Shown piece by piece: positions 12,094 to 23,250 of a DNA stretch of 64,000 bases (position 1 is its first letter; the number at the start of each line of letters is the position of its first letter). The DNA is from Thelonectria olida. Taxonomy: Eukaryota > Ascomycota > Sordariomycetes > Hypocreales > Nectriaceae. The stretch covers positions 62,001 through 126,000 of the forward strand of contig JAGPYM010000031.1 in assembly GCA_020736575.1 (NCBI GenBank), given 5' to 3'. The notes beneath the pieces are model-generated. The model was not told the DNA's origin. It worked only from the letters and a program-made list of their open reading frames with translations, and did not search any database. Made by a program: the position numbers and the translations under genes.

Positions 12094-13270
12094 ATGTTGT
12101 TCCGCCACTTGACTCTTCCTCTTGTGCTGGCTTCTTTGCCTCTTTCCTCTGCTCAACTGAACTTATGGGCGAAGAAAGCTGGACTCAAGTACTTTGGTGC
12201 GGCGACTGATTCACCGGGCCAGCGGGAGAGGGCCGGGTACGAAGATGTCTATCCACGATACGATGCCATTCTCAGGGACACGCGCGAATTTGGACAGACA
12301 ACGCCGACGAATGGACAGAAAGTAAGTCGCTTACGATGAACCTTTGGCTACTGGCTGACTTTTCAAGTGGGTATTTACTGAACCCTCACCCGGAGTCTTT
12401 AACTTCACCGAGGGCGAGGTAGTGTCGTCAATTGCCAAGAAAAACGGCCAGTACATGCGGTGCCATGCACTCGTCTGGCATTCTCAACTGGCTTCTTGGG
12501 TCGAATCGACAGAATGGACACCCAAGACCCTGAGGAAAGCAATCAAGCGACACATCCAGAAAGTTGCGGGCCACTGGAGGGGACGGTGCTACGCCTGGGA
12601 TGTTGTAAACGAAGCTCTCAATGAAGACGGAACCTATCGAGACTCTGTTTTTTACCAGGTTCTCGGCGAAGAGTACATCAAACTGGCATTCCGCGAAGCT
12701 GCGAAAGCCGATCCTCATGCAAAGCTGTACTATAACGACTACAACCTCGAGTCTCCCAGCGCAAAGTCGGAGGGCGCAATTCGCATTGTCAAAATGCTGC
12801 AAGACGAGGGTATCAAGGTCGACGGGATCGGAATGCAGGCCCATCTCATCGCGCACCAAGCGCCCAGTCTTGACTCGCAGATTGCCGTCATGCAGAGCTA
12901 CGAGAAGCTGGGCGTCGAAGTGGCGCTGACCGAACTGGACGTGAGGATCCAGCTACCGGTAAACAAGACGAACTTGGCATGGCAGAAGGAGGTGTATAAG
13001 AACGTGAGTCCAAAGAAGGCACTGAATAGTACCATACGCTGACTTTGTTTCCAGTCGGTTGGTGCCTGCACACAGGTCGATGCTTGTGTCGGAATTACCA
13101 TTTGGGACTTCTACGACCCGTTCAGCTGGGTGCCCTACGTCTTTGCAGGCCAGGGAGCACCTCTGCTCTGGTTTGAGGATTTCAGCCGCCATCCGGCTTA
13201 CTACGGGGCACTGGAGGCGCTCAAGAATGCGACGTCGCACTGTCATAAGAACTCGAAATATCACTGCTAG
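12094..13270 (+). CDS. secreted endo-1,4-beta-xylanase, GH10 family
   Basis: Three exons (12094-12321, 12368-13003, 13055-13270) give 359 residues. I chose the ATG at 12094 because it begins a standard signal peptide (MLFRHLTLPLVLASLPLSSA) that ends just before QLNLWAKKAG. The GH10 barrel shows FGAATD, ALVWHSQL, the acid/base glutamate in DVVNEALNEDG, YYNDYNLE, GIGMQAHL, and the nucleophile glutamate in ALTELDVR. It also shows GITIWDFYDPFSW. It hydrolyses xylan internally after secretion. There is no cellulose-binding module at either end, so this is a catalytic-domain-only enzyme. The stop lies only 34 bp from the stop of the convergent GNAT gene. Expression is probably substrate-controlled, but I could not identify a regulator site. 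Confidence 0.96.
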
Positions 13271-13304
13271 TTCGTTGCTGGAGGACGCACTGCTCGTTTG
13301 TCTT

Positions 13305-14378
13305 TCAACATACAAGTGGCTCATACTCCCAAACAGTCTCGAACCCTATCTGTTCATAGAAACCCCGTATAAAAACCGAATCAATAAGTATCCCTTCAAC
13401 GCCCCTTTCTCGCAGGTTCTCCATAGCCTTCACTACCAACGCCAACCCAACACCCTTACCTCTTGCGCTTTTATCCACACCAACGGCGGCAATTAAGCCC
13501 GTCCTTTCTTTCGACGGGACTAAAGGTAAGAATGCGTAAGTGTTACTGGCCAGTGAGGAAGGAGAACACATCAACGTCCATCCGATTTGTGCATTTGTGT
13601 CAGGATCGAAGGCCACCAATACTTCCTGGTGCTGGTTATGTGCTGCGAGGACTTCGTACGCTCTGAACCAGCTCTGGGCGCAAGTCAGTATCCGATCGAG
13701 TCTAGCACATAAAATGAACTAACAAAAAGGGCCCGTTGCTTGGTTATGCATTCCTCGTATAATTCTGGTGACCACGGAGAGAATTTGATGTTTGTCTTTG
13801 AGACTCTGTCCATGATTTCAGGTGGCGCGATAGAGTTGCGAACGTCCTTGTAAAGATCGCGAGCTCCTGGTTCAGTTGATTCACGGAAACCTGCATATCA
13901 TGAGCCCTTGCTATCAGGGTGCGAATGTCATTGAGTATCGTCGCCTACCTCTGTGGAGAAAGAAGTCCTTCACTTCTGGTGAGGCGTCTTTGGGCATCTG
14001 AGGCCAGAAGCGAGGGACTTGAGATCCAATCTCCAAAGACTTCAGCTCGCCTGCTACGCCAGATTGCGCCGCGTTTCTCAACCCAGCCTTTGCTTTTTCC
14101 AAAAGAGCAGTGCCGAGTCCTTTGCCTCGATATTCTGGCAAGACGCCGACAGCGGCTACTTTGCCATGCGGCCCATCCGTCAAGAAAGACAGGCAGAATC
14201 CTTTCTCGTGGACGTAATGGTGATCGGGCCGTATATGGAGAATAACTTCCATCCGCTGTCGGTCAATCGGCCATTTCGGAAAGATGGTTTGCCACATCTG
14301 CCATATTTTCTCGACGTCTTGGTCGGGGTTGAGACTTTTGATGTCATGTTTTATCTCGCCTTCATGTTGGTCAGCCAT
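13305..14378 (-). CDS. tandem-domain GNAT N-acetyltransferase
   Basis: Three exons (14378-13949, 13890-13724, 13673-13305) give 321 residues. I start at the ATG at 14378 (MADQHEGEIKHD); a longer in-frame extension upstream looks like leader sequence. There are two GNAT folds. The N-terminal one has AVGVLPEYRGKGLGTALLEKA near residue 85-105 (acetyl-CoA pyrophosphate loop R-G-x-G-x-G/A). The C-terminal one has AAVGVDKSARGKGVGLALV and ends in GFYEQIGFETVWEYEP. Both loops look intact. In the literature I know, similar paired GNAT modules occur fused to fungal GH3 beta-N-acetylglucosaminidases; this copy stands alone. Substrate unknown, possibly amino sugars by analogy (inference). Confidence 0.85.
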
Positions 14379-17130
14379 GTTGAAGGATCCTGCTCCCTGA
14401 AGAGAAGCCGAGGCAATGAATATCAGAGAAGGCCCTGCACTGCTGCTGTGCTTGGAAGGAGCGGACAAATTTATGACGAACGAGAAGAATAACAATGTAA
14501 TCAAATTCTGGGCAGAGAAAGGCGACAGTAAGTAGCGGTAAGAAAGCTGACGTGTGAGACCGGAATACGACTCATACGAGCACTGCTACCCCTCACGATC
14601 AGGCAACGTGACAACCAACACATTGTTGCAGGACTTGGATCATCCAGTTGTCAAGATGCTGAGTCAGCTCTAAGATGTGTGGTGAAGTGGATCATGCCAG
14701 TCTTTGGGCTGCAAGTCGAATTGTATGCGAGCGTCTAAGCTGTTTTATCCCAATTTAACTTACAGCTTGGAGGTATTTAATTACCCGACGGTGGGATTAC
14801 TCAGACATCAGAAGCATTCAACTCTTTGGGTATATTATTCCACTGGTTAACTAAGTAATAATTCTTCTTCGTTCTCTCTTATCTATACCCGCGCTTGAAG
14901 TAGACGAAACACGAGCACCAACGGTTTGAGCTAAAGCCGTCTCAAGATGTATAAGAGAGTGAATCAACTCAAGATATCTAGCTTTCGGGACATGCAAAGG
15001 AAATCTCTTGGCCGGCAGGAAATAATATTACACCCTGTGGATTGACGCCTCCAATTTGCGAGATCCCTCTGAATTCACACGAAGTGCTGGAAAAGCCACT
15101 GGCCCCATCAGTGCCAAACTCGCACTGCATGAATGAGTTGATGTTCATATAGTCCCTCTAAGTGAAATTATATTTGAGGGGCCTCCTGCAGCCTCAATGA
15201 ACGGTTAATAATTGAAAGAGGGTTCTATCCCTTACAGCAAGCCCTGGTAGGGAAGCAACAGACACCTACTGTTTACCTGAACCTCCTTATTCAGAAGGCC
15301 AAATCCAGGCATGGAGATGATGAAAATGTAAAGATACCTGCATAATCCCAAACTATTTGAGTCAACCCGTAGAAATTCGAAAACGGAAATTGAACGAAAG
15401 AGGCGTGACGAACTTTGCAGGGTCGGCAGCATGATTATAATCACGAGGGGGAACCTGCCTTAGATGCAGATGCCTGAGGGAATAAACTCAACCATTTGTA
15501 CCCTCATCTCACGCCTTCCTCTCCCTCGGATGCAGATGAGGAATTGGGCCCAGGTTCGTGCTGTCGGTAGTGACATTATGTGCAAAGAAGCCCCCTGGAT
15601 CAAACAGTCACACCTGAGAAGTAGTGACACCGGATGGAAGGTGAGGTGAGCTGCGCGGTGAAACTATTGGGCAAGGCGGTGAAGAACAACATGAGCGTTC
15701 AATGAGAAATTAATCTCTAATCGGCCAGGATGCTCCTAGCATCAGGCCTGGTCACTTAGCGCTTCCCGTATCTATGTTTCGAAGAGCGGTACGCGAGTTG
15801 CTTTTCCCCGAGCATTGTGTGCTTCCGGACCCGCTGACGTAGTAGCTACAGGGTTGTTCTCATCCTCTTTCAATGAGCTCTTATGGTCCTCTCGGTATCC
15901 GGATCCGGACCCGAGGGATGGTAGTTCTGGACTGTTCTTCCAGAATATTCTTGATGCGAATCATCATCCTTTGGCAGCCTTCGCTCGTCTGTACTTCACC
16001 GTTCAGGATTAGCTCGAGCCTTGTCTTTATTTATTTCGAGTCTGGATCCAGGTTCAATCGGGAGTGATGCAGGTGCTCGTCACCTCCCTCTTGTAGACTG
16101 CTGTTATAAAGTCAGTCCACCATATCCGAGGACATTTCCAACCTTGCCCGGATTAAGACATAATAGCCGGAGGAGAAGTCAAATCCCGCTTAGATATATA
16201 ATCTTTGTTAGATTGATTGGCCGATGCTCTTCGGTCAGCATTGGATTGTGTTTCTTCTAAGTGGTGCACAGGAGTACGCTTGGACAGGGGAGTTTGGCAC
16301 GTCACGTCGGCCATTTGGCACGTCGGATCTGGGGCCGTAGGATATTCTGGTCGCTGTACCGCGATGACAGTTGCACGGGGAAGCCGGAACTGGAGTTTGC
16401 GCTACTTTCGTGTGTCAAATAGCCAAAGCATCGTGCCAGTTTGCCGTTCGCTGAAGATCCCATATATCTCGGAAAGACATCCCGAGAAAGGGGTTAGAGC
16501 ACCTGACCGGGGAGAAACGGCGCCTACACCGAAACTACATCACTTAAGTGGGCATCGAAAAGAGGATAAACAATGCAGTGACCTATAACGATAGTGATTA
16601 TTTGCTACTTATGGGTCTTGTCTGTTTGAGCTCCTCGGATGAGGAGTCGGTAGAATGCCACCTTCTTCATCTCTCCCTTGCCCCTGCGGTCCTGACTCGA
16701 CAATTGTCTAAATCTCCTGACGAAATGCACCATGGTTACGTGAGAGCCATTTGTTCAAGACAGAAGATCACGGAGAGAGACTCACAAACCTGGGAGTCGC
16801 CCTTCTCGAGCGATCACCACCTATCTCGGGATATCCGTCCCCGGTCCAGCACGGGCTCTCGGACTCCGCCTCATAAACCTCAACCATGTTTTTCTCTCGT
16901 AAACACCTGTGGGATTGATGGGGTTATGTGATTCCTGCATTGTAGAGAATCCGCTGTTGAGCATTCTGTTGACTAAGAGACGAACGACTTTAAATGTTTG
17001 CTTTTCCCATCATGATTCTTCTCCATTTACCCCATCTTCTCCAGTCTCTTCCTCCAGTTTTGTACAGGGTTCTCCAGATTCCCCGGATTCCCCAGATTTA
17101 AGCTGCTGTCTTTCACTCAACTCGACAAAC
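14379..17130. other. gene-poor stretch
   Basis: About 2.75 kb between two divergent starts, with AT-rich patches at 14.7-15.4 kb. At 16,297-16,330 the 11-mer tttggcacgtc is repeated directly. Just upstream of the permease start (17.04-17.10 kb) lies a run of ttctcc/gattcccc repeats, probably in the 5' leader. No supported gene. Confidence 0.5.
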
Positions 17131-18763
17131 ATGTCCAAGGAAAAGGTTCCGACCGACTCCGAGGGTCTTTCCGACGGCCTCCAGAGGTATCCGTCTGGAA
17201 ATGGCGAAATTATTGACACCTCACCTCATGTTGAGGACGCCGTCTTCGGAGAGGTGTCAGAGGGCGGTCCCAACTATCGTAATGTACGTCTTACCTCGAG
17301 CTGAGGAGCGAAGTCCCGTGAACTCACATCAGTGGAAATAGCTTGGGTGGATCGCAACCATCGCCCTCATGACCAAGACGCAGATTGGTCTTGGTGTTCT
17401 GTCCATTCCTGCCACCTTTGATGCCCTGGGCATTGTCCCTGGAGTTATCCTTCTAATGACGGTCTCCGCAGTCACAACCTGGTCTGACTACATAATCGGT
17501 GTCTTCAAGCGTAACCACCCCGAGGTTTATGGCATTGATGATGCTGGTTTCAAAATGTTTGGACGTATTGGCCGCGAAGTATTTGCGACTGCTTTCATGC
17601 TTTGTGGGTGACTTGGCTTTGTGAGATGATGTGTGCTAACAACTCTTAGACTGGATTTTCGTTTCCGGTTCCGCCATGTTGGGTATTTCCATCGGCCTCA
17701 ATGCGGTTTCGACCCATGGAGCTTGTACTGCAGTCTTTGTTGCCGTCGCTGCCATCTTTACGTTCATGTTCTCAAGTATCCGTACTTTTGGTCGCATCAG
17801 TTGGGTCGCTTGGGCCGGATTGACTTGTATCATGACAGCTAGTCAGTTGAACCCCTCTTCACCAACGCATGGATGACTCTAACAATGCATGTAGTTGTTG
17901 CCGTCACAATCGCCGTCGGTGTCCAGGACCGCCCCGCCGATGCTCCTCCAGAGGGCCAATGGGTGTCTGATTACAAGATTACGAACAAGCCCAGCTTTGC
18001 CGATGGCGTTTCGGCTGTTTCAGCCCTTATCTTCTCTTTCTCTGGCACGCCGGGATTCTTTTCGATTGCGGCCGAGATGCGCGAGCCTCGATACTACACT
18101 AGATCTCTTCTTATTTGCCAGAGCATCGTGACCGGCACCTATGTCACCATCGGTGTCGTGGTTTACTATTACTGCGGTTCCTACGTGGCGTCGCCTGCTT
18201 TAGGTTCTGCTGGTGTGACTATGAAGAAAGTCTGCTACGGAATTGCTCTTCCCGGTCTGATTGTCACCGCTATGATCGTTACTCATGTATGTGGAGTGGT
18301 TGTCCGCGCACTTAGGCATTGCATGCTAACAGCGATACAGATTCCTGCCAAATACATCTTCGTCCGACTCCTCCGAGGGACAAAGCACCTGAACTCCAAC
18401 AGCCTTGTGCATTGGGCAACCTGGCTGGCTTGCACCGCAGGCGTCACTATTATCGCCTACATTATCGCTAGTGCAATTCCCGTCTTCGGAGGGCTGGTCT
18501 CACTCATCGGTGCTCTCCTTGGTACGTTCATGTGCTTCCAGCCATATGGCTGTATGTGGCTGTATGACAACTGGGCTACTGGTAAGAAGGTCAAGTCAGC
18601 AAAGTGGTGTTTCATGGTTGGATGGTGCGTCTTTGTTATTGTTATAGGTACTTTCGTGATGGTTGCAGGGACTTATGGGTCTATCGTCGGCATTATCGAC
18701 TCATACAATGCATCTGGAGGAACGGCTGCATGGTCCTGCGTGGACAACTCCAACTCTGTATAG
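17131..18763 (+). CDS. neutral amino-acid permease of the Mtr / AAAP type
   Basis: Five exons (17131-17283, 17342-17603, 17650-17841, 17895-18286, 18341-18763) give 473 residues. The ATG at 17131 starts a hydrophilic N-terminus of about 50 residues, as in Neurospora MTR. Membrane span 1 follows at GWIATIALMTKTQIGLGVLS, which carries the helix-breaking GLGVLSIP motif of this family. About eleven spans are visible, including SALIFSFSGTPGFFSIAAEM and ASAIPVFGGLVSLIGALLG. These permeases import neutral aliphatic and aromatic amino acids with protons across the plasma membrane. Length and topology match the family. Family assignment is firm; the exact amino acids taken up are not. Confidence 0.92.
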
Positions 18764-21512
18764 GTAGATCCAGGTGGCTGACGACCTTGTACCTATGCCA
18801 GGATGCAACCAAGTATTTTTTTAGTGCAGACTATAAACCGCTGCAACTAGCCCTATATATGAGAGGATACGAATTTAAACGGCTAGTTCTTTTCGGGCTT
18901 AAATATGATTGGAAAGCAAGTAATTATGATAATATTAACATTATAGGGGCGGTGATTTAGCAACAAGTTCAGTTCAAACAATTAACACACTGCGTTATCT
19001 TGTTGCCATAATTCATAATAATTAGTCCGTTTAGATGGTTACCTATTTAGGGGCCGAGCATGTCTAACCTGTCTACCTCATCCCAGACTCCGAACTGATA
19101 ATGGCCTGGACGCGATCCGCCGAGGGCACAAGCGTTATGCAGGCTTTGATATTGTCGCCCCCCATCTCACTTGAATCGACATATCTAACCGCGTATGTGC
19201 CAGATTATTGCATTGCATGACATCTGGAACTCGTCCCTGCCAAGCGTTGTTAATCGAGAGAACTCTCGTCGCAGAATAATCACCACAGGCAGCTCAGAAA
19301 GTAACAACTCTTTCTGTTTCACCTGAAAACAGCCACGGATTCCGCCCTGATTCGATCACACTCAATGGGCGGTACCATAGTCATCCAAAGCAGACCTGGA
19401 ACGTTAACGGTCGCCGAGCCAGTGTACCGAAACTATTGGTGTCAATGTAGAATGGAAAACGCCTCACGCGGTAGATGCCGGACCAGATACCAGCTAACCT
19501 GGACCTTCTCGTCATCTAGGTAGGTTTGGAGAAGGCTTTCTCATCCACACCCGAGGTCGTAGGATTGCGATCCTACCTCTTGGACGCATTTCAGTCTCAA
19601 CACTCTTTCCGATCCTGACACCCACGGTTCATCCACGTCTCTCTCGAAGCACCGTGCTTCCGTTTGGCCCGTCGAGTATGGCGTTGGCCGGGGGGAACAT
19701 GGCGCTCAAGTCCACAACAACAGATAGGGACATCTTGGACGAAGCCTGCTGAGGTTTAGTCCTCGCCTCAAACCGGAATCTCCCCAGATCTCCAACTCGG
19801 CGCCGAAGCGGTCAAGTCGGTCTCCGTGACCAAACTACCCTGCTCAAGCAGCAGAAGAAGAGTGCCTCTTGGGCCAGGAACGGAGACATCGCAGCTCAGC
19901 CCGATATGCAGCTAAAAACCACCCCAGCAAGACGAGCGTTTTGTCTGCCGCGAGGGAGCCCGCTGGCTTTATCAGCCGCCCACGTGTTCCATCATCGCCC
20001 GCCTAATCTGATCAGAGCGGTCATGGGGCTGCTTAACCGAAGTGGGCAGGCTAAGCCGAAGGTGACTCGGATTGAGATAGGCGAGAAAGTAGGAATTGTA
20101 CGTAAACACGGCGATCCGCTCCGGCTCACGTGTCGCCTGCGTTTCGTCTAAGACCGATTGTCTGAGGAAGTCCGGATTGACCAGCGCATCTTGGCGCGCA
20201 TTAGCGACTGTTGACGGCCAATCGAGTTGTACTGGAATTCCAATAAGAGAGCTGGGGCGAATTGACTGCAGCAAAGTCATTTCCGTTTTGGAATGTCGTC
20301 GTCGGTTGAACTACCAGTGAGATTTGGCTGGTAAGAAGTCACTTGTGCTGGATTGTTTACCGCGTCGTTTCCTTTTACTTGGTAAGCCTCGTTCGACCCA
20401 ATTGCTACCACGACCGCTATGCATGTTATTCAAGCATCGGGGGTCGAAGAGGGCGAGACACGCGAAGGCGGCCCAACTGGTCCTCCAACCTTGGGGGTCG
20501 ATTTGATATAAACAACGAAAATAGCAATCGCCCGGACCTCCAAGACGGAGTCTGTCGCTCTAGACTGCCGACCTTGCTGATCACGCGCGATCGGAGTGCA
20601 ATCTCCCTAAACCGATTCCATAGATACGGCGCCTCTGATGTGGGGACGGGTGCAACTATCGCCTCCAAACACGGCATTAGACCGATTGCCGACCGAAGGA
20701 ATGTGGGAGATATCGAAGGTCTGGAAAGACCCCATCTAATCTTGGGGCCTAAAACACGGAGCCCCCGCGAATGATGCTCACTCACGGACACGGAGCCCTC
20801 ACGAGCATCGCCGTGATACCGGACGCCCGCACCCCACGTTTGCCACTTTGAGATAGCAGAAGGCAAATGTTGCGTCTGGCATACCGATAGTAGCGATTGT
20901 TTCATCGGCGGCCTTTGTTGTCCGGACATCAATGCCCGATACAGTGTCTGCGACCATCACGATGAGTCCTTCGCCACGGCTGGTCTTGGTGAGAAGCGCC
21001 ATGGCGCTCCCCTTCAATGGACATCTATGATAGCTTCATCGCCAACAGGTGTCACGTCACCTACATGAGCCCTAATGATATGACATCGAACTGAAACGAG
21101 CCCGATACATGACCGATCCGGACGTTTCTTACCGTCACTAACTACCAGGAATATGGACATTACCAGCCCAAGGCTTATGCGGGGCAATTGATACGGACAT
21201 CTAGCGCCCCGGAGCCCACAGCGCCGCTCATGTGAACGGCATATTGCGCCGTTGCGCCGTCCCCTCCCACCATCCCTGTACACCATCAATCTGACAGCTG
21301 GAGCCGGCTCATGATCTCGGGGCCGGTAGTCGACTATGGGGTTGGGGCTCGACAGCCTGAACAAGTCAAGATAAAAGTTAATCTTCTGCCGCACTTACAA
21401 TGAACTTATCGACATCAACAACACAGTTTCCTCATACAGCCTCAAGACACTCCTAAGAGTCTAAGAACCACCCGCCTAATTCGAAACATCAGTTTCCGTC
21501 TCATCACTCACA
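18764..21512. other. gene-poor stretch, possibly holding degraded coding sequence
   Basis: About 2.7 kb. The first 300 bp are AT-rich. A perfect inverted repeat gtaggat-tgcg-atcctac lies near 19,559-19,577. Between 20.76 and 21.4 kb the minus strand has two adjoining open pieces in different frames. They read GDVTPVGDEAIIDVH and then GEGLIVMVADTVSGIDVRT, which look more protein-like than chance, but I cannot assign a family. No intact gene. Confidence 0.4.
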
Positions 21513-22727
21513 ATGTCTTTCCTCAAGAGCTACTTTGGCATGGGCGCTAGCCCCGCCCCCAAGCCCACCACCACCCCTGTCGAGCCCAAGGAGACCGCCA
21601 AGAAGAGCTCAGGAACCGTCGTCAGAGCTCTTCCAGCCTCATGGTACTTGTCCCAAGAACTGTTTGAGCTTGAGAAGCGCGCCATCTTCTCCACCAGGTG
21701 GCTTCTCACCACGCATCAGTACCGACTACCCCAGAATGGAGACTGGCAGAAGTACCAGATGATCAACTACCATTTCGTCGTCTGCCGCGATCAAAACGGC
21801 GAGATCAAGGCTTTCCACGCCGACAAGGACATTCAGCACTTCGACATCAACCAGCCCGGCCTAACTTCCATCCACGTCCATGTCGATAAGAGGGGTCTCG
21901 TCTGGACCAACCTCGACCCCAGCGACACTCCCGTTGACTGGTCTGAGGACTTTGGCGGATCCGACACGCAGGAGAGACTCGACTACTACGACTGGGACCA
22001 GTATGAGTACGACCACACCTGGGAGATGGAGGGCGCCTACAACTGGAAGCTCTTGGGCGACAACTACAACGAGTGCTACCACTGCCGCGTGTCGCACCCT
22101 GATCTGCGCGAGCTTGCCGACATCAACACCTACAAGGTCGTCCCCGAAAAGTCCTACCTCATGCACTTTGGCAGCCCCACGCCCGAGATGATTGCAAAGG
22201 GATTCAAGATTGCCCCGACATACTTCTTTCCCAATGCCTCGGTCAACATCTCGTAAGTCCTTCCATGACTGCTCCTTCTTCACCTTACTGACCCTTCTAG
22301 TCGAAACTTCTTCATGATGCAGCGTTTCATTCCCCTCGGCATTGAAGGCTCCATCATGCGCTATGAGGTCTACAGAAACAAGAATGCCACGGAAAAGGAG
22401 TTCACCGACATCTCAGACATGTACAAGCGTGTCATGTCGGAGGACAAGTTCCTCGCCATCGGCGCCCAAGAGAACATCAAGCGAGGAGTCTTTATCAACG
22501 GCGAGATGCACTCCGATTACGAAATGGGCGCTCTCTGGTTCCAAGGACAGGTCCGCGACCTTGTGCAAGAGCATTTCAAGAAAGAAGTCGAGGCTGGACA
22601 CCAGATCGGAGTCGTGGAGTCGCCTGTGACAAAGGTCGCGCCCAAGATCGGACAGGTCACCTACGCACCTGCTGAGCCAGCCTTCAAGCCCTTGGAGGTC
22701 AACACCAGGGAGATGATTGCCGTTTGA
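21513..22727 (+). CDS. aromatic-ring/choline-type oxygenase alpha subunit lacking the Rieske cluster segment
   Basis: Two exons (21513-22252, 22301-22727) give 388 residues. The catalytic half is normal: WKLLGDNYNECYHCRVSHPDL supplies the mononuclear non-heme iron ligands (two histidines) and the bridging aspartate region of Rieske non-heme iron oxygenases. The C-terminal part resembles choline-monooxygenase-like fungal proteins. The N-terminal half begins typically (ALPASWYLSQELFELEKRAIF...W, then INYHFVVCRDQNGEIKAFH). In the family the next residues are the first cluster motif C-x-H, and 15-20 residues later C-x-x-H. Here FHADKDIQHFDINQPGL passes straight into IHVHVDKRGLVW, so both motifs and about 50-55 residues are absent. 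The reading frame stays open and codon use is normal. Without the [2Fe-2S] cluster the usual electron path to the iron is missing; the activity is unknown. Confidence 0.85.
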
Positions 22728-23250
22728 TTTTCCTTTTTCCTTTGATGATTTACAATAGCGTATTAGAAATTAGCGTCCTAATATGCTATAGGATTTTGCA
22801 TTTACTGAAAACAGCATGGGCTGAAAGAGATGGGCTTTGGGCTGGGCAGATAGATTGAGATAAAATTGACTTCTTGCCTCTACCTTGGTTTCTTATCGCG
22901 GGCTCCGTTACTTTTAACATTTAAATTCTCATCTTAACCGGCGCGTAAGGCTATCCGAGGCGTTGGTCATCTGGGCACCGGAGTTACCAACGAAACTTTG
23001 CAGACCATTACATGGAAGCAAACATTATCGAAACCACATGAGGAAATTTTTCAAAAAAACACCAGTCATCTGCACCCGCGACACTACTCCTAAGGTAGTT
23101 CTATTGAGGCTATTGCATGCCAACAGAGAGCAGGCCCCTAATCATCAGCCTCTGGCTTCTGGCCGTAAATCACGGTCCTACATTACGACTTTCGTTAGTA
23201 ACTGTAACAGCATGAAGGGGTCTGATTTATGAAAGTAAAACTAAGGAGGC
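22728..23250. terminator. convergent 3' region
   Basis: About 520 bp between the stops of the oxygenase (+) and methyltransferase (-). AT-rich patches follow each stop, as expected of polyadenylation regions. No gene seen. Confidence 0.45.

Noticed and set aside
19559..19577. Perfect 7-bp inverted repeat with 4-bp loop as a possible RNA hairpin
   Set aside because: Too short and isolated; no tRNA arms or terminator context around it.
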